DNA from: Otis tarda
Taxonomy: Eukaryota > Chordata > Aves > Otidiformes > Otididae
DNA length: 64,000 bases
Assembly (NCBI GenBank): GCA_026413225.1
Contig: CM048552.1
Coordinates: forward strand, 209,387,553 to 209,451,552
Reading direction: 5' to 3'
Part shown: one piece after another, positions 10,624-22,800 of the stretch
How the letters are laid out: every line of letters begins with the position of its first letter
Position numbering within the stretch: the stretch's first letter is position 1
Notes under the pieces: generated by a model
Told to the model about the DNA's origin: nothing
Databases searched by the model: none
What the model saw: the letters and a program-made list of their open reading frames with translations, nothing else
Translations under genes and position numbers: made by a program

Positions 10624-13600
10624 ATTACATACTGACTATGGCCAGCTCCGTTGTGTTAACAGCAATGAAGCATTGAAAAAAAAAGTGTGGACAATTTTCC
10701 CACTGTGTCAGATATTTGAGAAACCAGCAAACTAAGACATCTAAGTGTGGTGTGTGTCAAATACCTCTTTACACTAGAGGTAAGAAGTACTTTAAAACAG
10801 ACACCTTCCTTGGGTTGTTGTTTTTTTATATCATCTATCCAATTTCAGGATCAAATCTGTAAACTTTTAGCTTCGTTTGATCACAGTATCATCTTGCTAC
10901 ACGCTTTGTTCTATGCTTTCATGCTTTGTCTCTGCTTCAAAGCTGATGAGGGAGAAAATGGCCATCATAACCTTGAACACCAAATGAGGAAATGCCTGAA
11001 TTTTGAGCTAAAGCAAAAAAATTGCATTAGTTATTAGTAAGTGCTGACTTCTGGATCTAGATAGGTAGGAGGCAATTACCTATAATAAACCAATGTATTA
11101 ATATAGACTGTAGCTAATTCAAAGTTACAGAAAGAGCAAAATGTCTTGTGTATGTGGGTGTAAGTACGACAATAAAGTGAGACCACCTACTTATACTAGC
11201 AAGCTTTATCTTTGCTTCAGTATCAACATTTCAATTGCCTTTTGCTGTAAATTAAAGGCAAATAAACACATTTCATCTGATCATCTTTCAAGTGAAGTGA
11301 GTCCTAAAAAACCTGAAAGGACAACTGAACAACAAATTAAAGCTCCTTTTAACACTTTCATCTTCCTCAGAAAGACAAATTAAGGTACTTAAGCATCAGT
11401 CTCTTGGGAAACTGTTGAAGCTGCAGAGAAAAATAACTGGTTGACTATGATTTGCATAGAACTATTAAACATTGGTAAGGTTAATGTTTTGTGAGGTTTA
11501 ACCAGGAGTGACTACACAGAGACTATCTAAATGTTTTGTCCACAAACAACGTGCAAAGTAAAATACTGTGTCCAGCTAAGCACTGGTGCAATCTCTTGTA
11601 GTCCTAGTCTGATGGCAGTTCCAGCGAAGGCCATAGGAGGAGGAAAAAAAGGATATAAGGTCCCTCTTTATCCACCTCCCACACCCCCGCAACAGCTCTG
11701 ATTCTGTTGAACCACTTAGGGCAATGTGAGCAGTGTTGGCACCATAGCCTGATAGTGGGGGTGAGGTTAATAATTTCTCCATGCCCAAACCAGCCCAGGG
11801 TGGCCTTTCTGCCTAATTCTCTTCACAGCTTGGAAGGCAGCAACAGGGGCTGCAGTGCAGACCCCATGTGCCAGCTGCCTGGGTGCCTGGGAGATCATCC
11901 CACTTTTGGCACATAACTTACAGAGGTTCCAAATCTACTTATTCCCCTTCATGTGGAGGTTTTATTTCTTCTTACAGAGCAGAATGAGAAACATGTGTCT
12001 TGGCACTTGCTTTAAATTTTTAAGGGTCAACAATCCAGCCTCATGTTCAAAGTGTTTCTTGGGTTACATACAATATGTACCTTGACCACTCAGTTAGTTC
12101 AAAAGCAGCATGTCCACAGCAAAACCACACTGGTTTACTGGCCCATGTGTGTTCAAGATCACTTTTTGTTCTGGGAGGGAAGGCATTTCTACAGAAGCAC
12201 ATCAGTCACAGGAGGACTTGTCAGTGCATCAGCAGCATCAGCAGAGGAGCATGGACTGGAGACTGCTTCTGTACTCTCACTTGCATGCTCACAGCAAATG
12301 TGTGCTTTCCAGCTAATTCAGGCTTAAAAATGCCTAAAAAAGGATTTACATCTGAAGTTCATGCTAATTGTGCATCCCTTAAAGGCAATCAATAAAAGGA
12401 CTGAATCTGATAACATAGGCTAATCTGTTTTCTATGTCTCTTCTTCCCACCCAGGGTAATCAGGCAACTGATGCGGTGATGTTCCAGAAATCCCACACTG
12501 CTCCATATTCCATTTCCTTGCAAAGGGTCATTCCTACGAAAGCAGTGACTTCCAAACCTCACACTTTCAGGCACATGCCACCATATCATCAGGCTGCCAC
12601 CTTGGACTGTTCCGATGCCACCAGGATCCATGTAGGAAAAAGGGCTCTACATCGGCAGCAGCAGCAGGCAGCCGAGCATGAGATAGTCTGTCATTGTTGA
12701 GCAGCTTGTGTGAAACAAAACAAGTACTAAGTGAACAAGAAAAACATTCAATGAAAGCTTTTAACAGTGCACGCCTTTCCTTTTCCATGTAGCTCTGCTA
12801 CCTGAATTGATGATATGGTAGCAAGTAAGTGACCAAATAAATCAGACAGCCATCTGCACAGTCATTTTGAGGAAAACCTTGTATTATTACCACGGTAAAA
12901 ACAGCAATGCAGAGTTTTCTTCATCCTTCCTTCAACTAGGGGAAGGAAGCAGTTTTGCAGTGTTAAAGCCGTTGGAATGCTGATTGAGGGGTGAAAACCT
13001 CTTACTGCCAGTGCCCTTGTGCCTAAAAATTGGCATAAATGAAAACATAATTTTAAAAGACTCTTTTTTTTTTTAATGTAAAAGAAAATAAAAACAAGTC
13101 AGTAATTTGAAGAGCAATGTCAGACCATACTTGCTAAAATACATTTTCCTTTCCATCCAATCTTTCCCCAGAGCACATGCACAAGTCTTATCGGTCATTT
13201 ATATTGGACATTTGCCTTGGGTGTTGGGATATCCCCCAACAGGCCTCTCTTCTCTGGAACGGATCTTTACTCTTTCTAATTCGGCTGCTAGTGGAGCATT
13301 TAGGAAAGAGGTAATATTCACAGAACTCTTTCAGAAAATAAGTTACTGAGAATTTGTTCTACCTTTCCCGTCTGCAGTAAGTATTTTTTTTTCCTTTCTT
13401 TTTCACCACGGACACAGCGTGGCTGCACACACCTCCCCACCCATCATGCTGTTAGAAATCAGAAGTTGCCATGTGCACGTACACAGTTAGGCACTCCATT
13501 GCAAAGCATATTGCAAAACCAAATTGCTACTTGCATGTACAAAATCCCGGTACAAAATCCCATTGGGTATGCCATGAGCTACTGGGCGTGAGCAGCTGCA

Positions 13601-15662
13601 TCAGGTGAGAGTTTGGGGGTCTCTTGACAGAAACAGACATGCATGCATTGAGCATCACTTGTGCGCAGTTACTCTAATGCTTCTAGGAAGAATCAGCCTA
13701 CCACTCCTGTGTAGACCATCTGCGTATCTGTGAGCCCATGCTGGCAAAAGTGTGTTTCAAATAATTTGCCTTTCTAGGATTTTCATGAGTGGCTGCATGT
13801 ATTTTATTGTCCAGATTTTTCTTTTAGATAATAACTAATGAGAATACATTCATCTGTAGCACGGAGAAAATCAGCTATTAATAGTCTCTGAAAAAGTAGA
13901 TTTCAACAGATGAACCACAATTTAACATTGTGCAGATTTACTTTCTGCTCTGTTATACTTGTGAGAGGCCAGTGAAGTCAAAAGAGTATGTTTAAATGTT
14001 ATTGCTATTACCGAGAAATTAGTTTACCCTACAGATTTTTAATAACACTGGAAGCAATCTTATCCATAAGATATCACAGCTTCTGTAACAGAGAAAAATC
14101 AATAATTTTCTTTGTAAACAAACTAGACAGAGTACCAGAACTTCTCTGTGAAACTGAACACAGTAAAATAAATAAACATCCCAAGAAGAAGCCTATATTC
14201 AAAATATTCACCTTAGCTCATGGACAAAGCTCTAGCAATCTGCAAAATTTGTTATCCAGGCTTAATTTACTCTACAGTGCCTGCTTGGTTTTATGCTGTG
14301 CTTCATAATGGACTTTTAAGGCCAGGTAAGGCCATTTACTCCTTGCAGGAAGGCAGATAAGAAAGGAAAAAAATATTCTAGTAATTCTTGAAATAAAATA
14401 AAATTACTTAAGAAGACAGTTTATATTTCCAATAAGAAAGGCATTAGAAACCATAAAAGACCCTATCTCAAGAGCTTTGTTCTGATGGGGCAAAGCACTT
14501 TGCATTTTGGCTGTCTCAAATATTTTGGGGATTTATATTTACTTGAGGCTGAATGACTCAATAAGTAGCTGGGAGAATTAGCCTGCATGGAGAGAAATCA
14601 CGTAGCAAAGATGTAGCTTTGAGAAGTGAAGAAAGATGTGGTATTGAGAAGGTTGGACAAGGACACCTTCACTGTTGAGTCATTCCTTTCCCTGAAGATC
14701 CTATCCATATGTACAGTCACCTATATCCCTCACAGCTACAGGATCTGAAGACCTCTCTCACCATAGGGAAAAGAAGGAAAAGGATAACACAGGTATGAAG
14801 GCACCCACCACCTCTTAGTTGGCTTGTAGATGTGGCACAGCAAGTGAAGAGCACAACTCTGGTGTCTGGACTGGCTGGAAATCCATGATAACACATTGGA
14901 TACATCTAGCAGCGAGACTTAGAAAGGCACAAGTGAGAACTGTAGGCAAAGGGGAGTGTCAGATGAATTGGTGCTTTGTGAACTATGACTACAAGGTCTG
15001 CCTTGTTTCATGGGACACTATGAAAGCTAAGGTAGACTAGGTTCATAGAGACATTGTATGGCAAGATAAAGGAAACTCACTAATTAAAGGACTACAGATA
15101 CTTTATTAGGCAAAAGAGAAAGGGAACGTGCTTTGATTTTGCAAAAAATGAGGACCAGTTATGCACATATTTGGTCAGAGGAAGCTCAAAAGGATGTAGT
15201 TATTGATGTTATTAATAATAAAAGAAGCTGGGTCCAGTCCAAGTCCTGTGACTAAAAAAGCAGTACATGCTGTGAATTGTCATGCCCTGGTTAAGGAATT
15301 TATGTATGTAATGCTTAGCACAGTGACGTTATGATGTATATATTACTTCACAAGTGTGTTCAAGAACATTGGTCACATTGACTGTTAGTGACTAGGTCAA
15401 AGCGATTCACATAAAGTTAAATCAGTCTTCTGATAATGCCAGTACTACCACCCTTATTGAGGGATTTATTCAGGAAATGGCCATGGAAGAGTTGTATGTG
15501 AGGACCATTAAAACAGAGGAAAGAACTTGCTTGGGAATTGGTTTCACAGGAATGAGGAAAAAGATCAGAGAAAAAGTTGGAAGGAAGAAAGACGGTCCAG
15601 GAATTGCTAGCAGATAACAACCAGCTGTGAAGACCAGGGACCCCAGAACTTTGGGGGAATGA

Positions 15663-15702
15663 GAGAAAGATTCTCCCAGGGTGAGAAAGATTCTCCTGGG
15701 GC
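15663..15702. repeat. Two 20-bp tandem units
   Basis: GAGAAAGATTCTCCCAGGGT is followed at once by GAGAAAGATTCTCCTGGGGC, identical at 17 of 20 positions. A recent local duplication is likely. GAGAA and TTCTC within each unit are also mutually complementary. Confidence 0.8.
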
Positions 15703-18323
15703 AAGCAAAAGAAAATCCTTGGTCAGAAAGAGAACGTAAGTGTAGTCTCCCTAGCTATTGAGAAGAAAGAATTCAGGATACAACATCAATAAGAAAAAAT
15801 GTGGAGCCCCAAGCTTGAAAGAAAAAACGTCTGCTCAAGGGAAAACACGGGAAGAAACAGAGAGGTTCAAGAATGGCTATGAAACTCAGAATCTAGAAAA
15901 GGATCTACTGAATATGACCATAGGATACATGCTTAAGCAGTCCTCTGCTAACATTAGCTGTGTTATACTCTTGAGAAATTAGCAAGTACAGCTTTCCACT
16001 GTAAGCAGAGAAATTAAATGACTTCCCAAGGCAAGTGTCTGACAACAGAGCAGGGATTCAGGAAACTCCTGACTCTGTGTCCTGCGACCAGTTCAACTAA
16101 TTATTCATTTTCTCATGCAATTACTGCAGAGGGCAAAAAGAAAAAAAAAGTCTCAGCATTCAGTTAAATTCTGTTTCAAATACTACATCTGCTTAGAAAA
16201 GATTAAGTGCAATAGAAGACACAAATCTTTTGGAATATAGGGGGAAAAGAGATCAATATTTGGCATCACCAATTCTACAGATTTTGCATCAAGCAAAATG
16301 ATTTTGAAATGGAACTGACAGCAACTTTTTTTCCTTGTCTGATCAGCACCCAAGTCTCAATTCTTTGTACACTTGAGCAATAAAGTGAGGAGCATCACAT
16401 AGTACATAAAGACAGCCAGAGCATCTTTCAATAGACTTGAATGCCAATCTTTTACTCCAGAGAAGCATGTTCTTACATTTGAAACTACTACTCTTCTAGT
16501 TCATTTGGAAACTGAGGTGCCTTTGTGGCTACTAAACTACTGTGGGACAGACTTACTCAGACATCTTATCAAGAGCTTAATGGCTGAATAGAAAAAGTTG
16601 AGCAAAGAGCTAGGAATAGACAATACTCCTTGGTCTTCTATAGTTTTATACCATTACACTGGGGAATCTAATTTTATTCTACACTAGGATAAAAATATTA
16701 GAGACGAAATAATTACTTCTTCTCTGTTTCTACGTATCACACTGCAAAGTGGGGAGTTGTTGTTATGATTTTTTTTTTTATTATCTCCCAAGCAGAACTG
16801 GAGAGTGGGAATATTCAGCACAACCTTGCTCCATTAACAGAAGTTCATGATGCTGATCGGTCTTGTCTCCCCATTCCCATACCATAAACCACGCTTACAT
16901 TTAAAGTTAAATCAAATAGCTATTTTTACAAAATCTGATTACTACTACAACAAAAGTAAACTAACAAAATCCACGTGGATACTAATAACAGATGGCAAAA
17001 TCTAGCCTGAAAATGTTCAGAATACTAAGATAGATCAGTTTGTAAAGGAGAGGAAAAAAAGCTATGTCAGTCTTGTAAACATCCAGTACACATCGCAGTC
17101 ATAAACCTTTCCAGAGTCTTTTAACAGATAGCCATGATGCAAAAATAACCCTAAAAAAAGATGATGGATGAGTACATGTAAGTGTTAATTGTCCAGGCAA
17201 TAACTTTTTCTTAACCCTCAAAAATATTGATGCTTAAAAATAATGTTAAAATTTTCTCATTTTTACAAATGTAGTAAAGCATAGGGCTTTTTTTGATTAA
17301 AAAAAATTACTGTAGCTCCTTTAAGGGGTCTAAAAGAGAAATCACTGAATCATAGAATGCATTTATGGCACATTAGCAACTCCAGTTTTAACAAAAGCTC
17401 AAAATAACAGAAGCACAAGTAGAAGAAACTTATTTTTTGTTTACCAAAGAAATCGAATGTACCCAGAGGAAGGTTGGAGCTGGACATACGTGCCCCCTCC
17501 TGTTACACTCCTTGCAGCGCTGGCGTGCTCTCCCACATCACCCCTGCAATGTTCCTATCCTCTAAAAGAATACGCTGTGTTTGGAATAGTACGAAGCCTG
17601 AGGAATAAATATACTGGACCAATTCATCTCCAAATGGTCATTGATTAAGCATCTACACAAAATACTGACTGATTTAAAAGTGATCGGCAGTCACAGATAG
17701 GAACTTTCTATTGCCTTTTTTTAAATCAGTTTTAAGAAATACTCCTGTAATACATTTTAGTTCACAGCTGCTGTTGGAAAGACAAACGGAAGGACAATTC
17801 TTTTGCCCCAAAAGAATACCCACCAGTGGTATACCACATAACAAACAAATCAGGTGCTGTGATCTAGCTGTGGAAAAGGTGCTTACATGTAAACAGTGAG
17901 GCCCCAAGAATAAAAACTGCACAAGGGTACCGTGAGAACACAACCAAGAATTTTTTTCCCTCAAGATATCGAATTGTGGAGATCAGTTAAGTTTGAACTG
18001 TGTTTCTGTACCTACACTTGCAATATTCCCAGGGAGATACAAAACAAGTGTCTTCAAGCAATCTCTATTTGCCCATATAAGAGTCATTTTCAGTCCTGAG
18101 CCCTCTAAGAAGAAGATGACAGAAAAAAAGTAGAGAGAATACCTAAAAGAACAAGAGAAAATATTATTTCAGAGGGCATGAACAAACACTGAAAATCCTT
18201 AGAGTGATGTGTTTATTTCTGTTTTAACTAAAAAAAAATTACTATAGAATATATTTTGCCCTACTAAGTGCAATGGGTGACAGTGTTGCACCCATTTATA
18301 GGTATTTACAGTACAGATATTTA

Positions 18324-18385
18324 CAGTATAGTATAGTATATATATACTGTTTCTATGTATACATACACTATAGTATAGTATATTA
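18324..18385. repeat. AT-rich direct-repeat and palindromic block
   Basis: CAGTATAGTATAGTATATAT (18324-18343) recurs as CACTATAGTATAGTATATTA (18366-18385). The spacer contains the palindrome GTATAC, and the units can also pair with each other (TATAGTATA/TATACTATA). This is probably a degenerate microsatellite with strong hairpin potential. Confidence 0.7.
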
Positions 18386-19528
18386 TAGCAGATACTTAGT
18401 CATCGTGCTCAGGTCTATAAAATGAGAATCTAAACCCCTCCTCCGGTTGACGTGTCTTAATGCTATGTGGGCACACAGAGACAAAGGCTGCAGCAGGAGA
18501 CTGCAATTAGTTTCATTACCACTTGGAGAGCAATTGGAGGTAAGGGGCACAGAGGATCTTTTATGTATTCAGCACAACTAGGCTGAGCAAGACACAATTT
18601 GGTGAAAGCTCTTCCAGTACTGCTTGCTTAATTCTCCCTACACAAAAGATTGATTCTTGAAATTGGAGAATGGTCAGACTCCTGCTTTTGGGGAGTGACT
18701 TGAGTGACAAGGAAAGTGGCTGCTGAAGGTGACATTCCCTTGAAAAGTGAGCGAGTCTCACCCTCTAATAGCAGAGAAAAAAATATCGTATGCCGCTTAT
18801 TTTGCTCTCCCAATATCAGGGAGTATTTGATCTTATCAGCTTCCTAGAGACAATGCCAGACATCTTATTGGCCTCAGCTCTCGAAAGAGATGAAAACATA
18901 TCCTACTTCTGCACGGTGTCCCGTATCACCAAATAAGCTCAGTATCTTTGAGTGGCTCAGTCTCTCTGCAACAGGAAATATGCTAAGAAGCATTATCAAC
19001 AGGAAAGAGGATCACAAGCTTTAAAGCATGATTAAACAGGATAACAATTCCTCAAAGATCCTAGATTACATGAATATTCATCAGTGATTATGCCCAGTGT
19101 AAACTCAGATTCACATAAATTATCATGAAAAGGAGCCTAGCCAGAGACTGTCTACATCTTCTTGAGGCAGAAAACCAACCATCCTTACAAAAAGGAGACT
19201 CAAAGATGAGCGAGAAGGTAAAGAAAAGTTAGGAGAAAATGCAGGAAAGCTTTCTGAGTGTGCTGGTTTTGGCTGGGATAGAGTTAATTTTCTTCAGAGT
19301 AGCTCATACGGTGCCGTGTTTTGGATTTGTGATGAAAGTAGTGTTGATAACACAGAGATGTTATTGCTGAGCAGCGCTTACACAGGGTCACAACCTTTTG
19401 TGCTCCTCACACCACCCCACCAGTGAGTAGGCTGTGAGTGCACAAGAAGTTGGGAGGGGACACAGCTGGGACAGCTGACCCCAACTCACCAAAGAGATAC
19501 TCCATACCATATGACTTCATGCTCAGCA

Positions 19529-19534
19529 TATAAA
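19529..19534 (+). promoter_or_regulatory. LTR TATA box
   Basis: TATAAA within CAGCATATAAAGCTAGG, about 270 bp into the LTR, at the usual U3 position. It would mark the U3/R boundary about 25-30 bp downstream. Confidence 0.65.
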
Positions 19535-19711
19535 GCTAGGGGAAGAAGAAGGATGGGCGGGACATTTGGACTGATGTCATTTGTATTCCCAAGTAACTGT
19601 TACATGCGAGCCCTGCTTTCTTGGAGATGGCTGAACACCTGTCTGCTGATGGGAGGTAGTGCATGAGTTCCTTGTTTTGCTTTGTCTGCATGTGTGGCTT
19701 TTGCTTTCCCT

Positions 19712-19717
19712 ATTAAA
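19712..19717 (+). terminator. LTR polyadenylation signal
   Basis: ATTAAA in CCCTATTAAACTCTCTTTAT, about 180 bp after the TATA box, as expected for the end of R. Confidence 0.6.
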
Positions 19718-19837
19718 CTCTCTTTATCTCAATCCACAAGTTTTCACACGTTTCCGATTCTCTCCCCCATCCCACTGGCGAGGAACAAGTGAGTGGCTGT
19801 GTGGGGGTTCATTGTTGGCTGGGGTTAAACCACAGCA

Positions 19838-22800
19838 GTGAGTTAAAAGTGGGAAGCACATGGCAACCCCAGGAGATCTACCAGGCATGACCTGTGGTCA
19901 CACTAAGTTTTCAAAATTGAACCAAATTTTTACAACTGTGATGACCAACACAACAAGGTCATTATTCACAAGAATAACTTCTTCAGGAATAGTTCTCACT
20001 TAAGTAGTTTATAGACTTCACTTTCCTATGTGCTTTCTCTACTTCTATGCCCCTAAAAGGACTATGTCTCTTTCAGATACCTGTCTGTACTTCCTTGGTC
20101 TTTCACAGTCCATTAAGCATTGTTGCAATACCTTTAATTGTCATGCAATTCTAATTTAATTTATTAACCTGCTGAACATAATTTTTATTTTATTTTTAAA
20201 ATATTCTAGAGTCCTAAAGTGAGGAGAAAGAACAGCAAGTGATTAGTGACTCCCATGAGTTCATGTTACTTAGGCATAATTTAAACTCAGCGCTGGAGTC
20301 ATGCACCCCAGGCTTCTATTCTTAATTCAAGCAGTTGCTTGCTCTGTGACTTTAGGGAAGTGAAAGATACCATTTTGCTTTCTCTACCATTGAAAAAGAT
20401 CTTTCCTTTATCCCCTTATTTTATCCCTGGAGATTTGAAAGGACTTGCCATTCAGCATCAAACTTTGCTACAATTACTCATGCTCTACTTTGACTCCCAA
20501 AGCAGTCAGCAAACTAGCAATGAGGACATCTGGTTTAGATCCAGAATTTGAAGGTATACTGGACAGGAGCTTGGAGCTACTGCAGATGTATGGGTGTGAT
20601 TGTTGACGCACACACATTTAACGTGCATGTTCTGAGTTGGTGTAAGTAGACTCTTAGCATAGACTTTGAGGCAAGACTAGAAAGTGAAGGCAGGGTCACT
20701 GAGTTCATCCTAAGCATTTACTGAATAGACTGTATAGACTGCAAAGAACATTCATTGCCTTGGTTACTTTTTATATTTCACTGTTTAGTGCTTGAATGTT
20801 ATTCTTTGTGTAGATTTTCACTATAATATTATTTTAGCCTCATAGAAACAGCTTTACCTTTGCTGATGCATTTTAAGAAATGGAATCAAAGAACACAGAG
20901 AGATTCAAGGGAAAAGGGCACAACAGTTCTGACTTGTACATTTTTATGTTCTAATGGTCAGAAGAAATGAATTGTCTGCAATCGTATTTCAAGTATAATC
21001 CACTAAGCTGTTGTTATTGCAGACACTGCGGATTTTACATTGACAAAATACTGTGTAGCAACAGTTCCACTCAGAGACAAAGACAACTCACGTTGAAATT
21101 AAGATCTATATAGGAATGAATATTGTAACGGCAACATTACTCATTTACATTGCTCCGCTGAGCTCCATTGGCAAATCCCTGCAATAAACTTACTGTAGCT
21201 GATGTTGAAAGGTTTTGAGTATATTGAGAGTGCTACATGTATGGTTTTCTGCTTAGAAGGAAAACTAGTTCACATTTATAGTAAATGTACAGCTAGAATA
21301 CATACATTGATTGATTTTGCTTATCTTTTCAAATGCAAATGCACTGCATGATTTTTTTAAGCTCACCATAACTGCTGTGAGAGTAACCATTTAAATGGAC
21401 AGAGATGCTATTACTACATAATTACATCAAAACATCCTTTTATTGCATCACAACATTTGTTGATGACTCTGTGTCACTGCTGCTCAGAGTTATCACACAG
21501 AGATGTTGCACTGTGATAGGTGATACTGCAAAGCAATGTCAGGTCATCATTATTACTGCCTCATCATTTCACTAATTTAATTTAATTCAGTAGCACCTCT
21601 ATTTCTTCTCACCAGATAACAGAAAGGAGCAATAGCATTTCTTTGTCCCTCTCCTGATTGCAGGAGGGAGTTTATTCCGAACATCTGCTCTAGTCCCTCA
21701 TCATTCCCCCTAACAATTGCAATTTATCACAGAGGCATAAATTTCCAAGCACCACAGCGGGGGTGATGCTATGCCTGTGCTCTCTCTTCCTGAATTCAGA
21801 CGCAAAAGGAGCTGCAAGCAGATCCAGGTAGGCTAAGAAAGCTATAGATGAGAGGGTGAAACCCATCTACATGAGATGAGAGTCACAGGTAACCCTGAGG
21901 TTCTACTGAATTCTGTAGGACTTCTATGGATAAATCCAAATGCCTTCACAACCTTGGGCATGGCCATTTGAGAAACCACTCTGGACAAAGTTCAAGGCAG
22001 ATTTACTATGAGGGGGAGGACAAGAAGTCAGCAGCTGCCCCAGACACTGTTAGGTCTGGAGTGGCCATGCAGTTCAACAATCGTTCCCCTTTCTTCCTCC
22101 CCTATGTCAGACCTGAACTCACTTATGAGAGACTAATAAATTAAAAGGAGTGACAGTTATTTGTCACAGTGGGTCAAGCTTTGCTTTCATTTAAACCCAT
22201 GGTACCTCAGTAATTCTGATGAACTTCCAAGGATTTAACTGAGAAAAAAATTGCATCCAGTACACCTCTTCTAACGGTCTCCTTACACTCCTATTTTCTG
22301 TGCTTTTGTGCGAAGAGTGCACCGTTATTTGTATGTGAATAACAGCAACAATTAGGAATGGTTTGCAGTGTCAGTAAGTGCATACAAAGCGAATATGGAC
22401 CTTTAATCTTTACCACATCCTACACCTTAAGTATAAAATTAGGAAGTCTAAAAAGTCAAATTCATTGCTGGAATAGCATTATGAATATTTCTTTCATGAT
22501 GAGTGTTATTTAGACCAAAAAGCACTACTGAAAAACTTTCAGAACAAGGTGTTGCAATCTAAACTCCCGATAGCTCCCATTGCTACAAAGAGGTAGTGAA
22601 AGGTAAAAAGCGTAAGAAAGAGGTAATTATAAGATGACTTTCAAGCCAAGTATGCTTTAAAAGAAGGAAGCCTTCCCTGAATAAAAAATTCAGCAGCAGC
22701 TTATAGCAAACAGATTTTCAGTCCACTGACTTAAAAGCTACCCTTACAAACCCTCTCAGAGAGATTCAGTCACAAACAAGCAATCTAATGGCATTAACTA

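Larger units (their letters stand above)
10551..19258. other. 8.7 kb of unique sequence, no gene recognised
   Basis: No transposon family recognised, no RNA gene, no exon with a known domain. Open frames reach only 106 codons (12075-12395, 13988-14308), several overlap in different phases, and none has a motif. Local features are a 20-bp tandem pair at 15663-15702 and an AT-rich direct-repeat block at 18324-18385. Confidence 0.55.
19259..19837 (+). mobile_element. Solo LTR of an endogenous retrovirus, about 579 bp
   Basis: Starts TGTGCTGGTTTTGGCTGGG and ends GGTTAAACCACAGCA, giving TG...CA termini with partly complementary ends. The flanks are CTGAG before and GTGAG after, a 5-bp target duplication with one mismatch. 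A 5-bp duplication fits ERVL-type (class III) elements. Internal signals sit in LTR order: a TATA box (TATAAA, 19529-19534), then a polyadenylation signal (ATTAAA, 19712-19717) followed by a T/C-rich stretch. No viral gene or primer-binding site follows, so this is a solo LTR left by recombination between two LTRs. The family name is not asserted. Confidence 0.88.

Noticed and set aside
10066..10735. Plus-strand frames of 169 and 199 codons
   Set aside because: They are antisense shadows of the nested CR1 elements, extended a short way into flanking DNA.
12225..12252. CAG-rich stretches (also near 12654-12668) as possible polyglutamine coding repeats
   Set aside because: They have only three or four units, are interrupted, and are not in any supported frame.
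12389..12631. Minus-strand frame containing GGSLMIWWHVPE, faintly like the GGSxMxWG segment of Tc1/mariner transposases
   Set aside because: The following residues do not keep the expected spacing to a DNDPKH-type motif, no terminal inverted repeats were seen, and the similarity is only a handful of residues.
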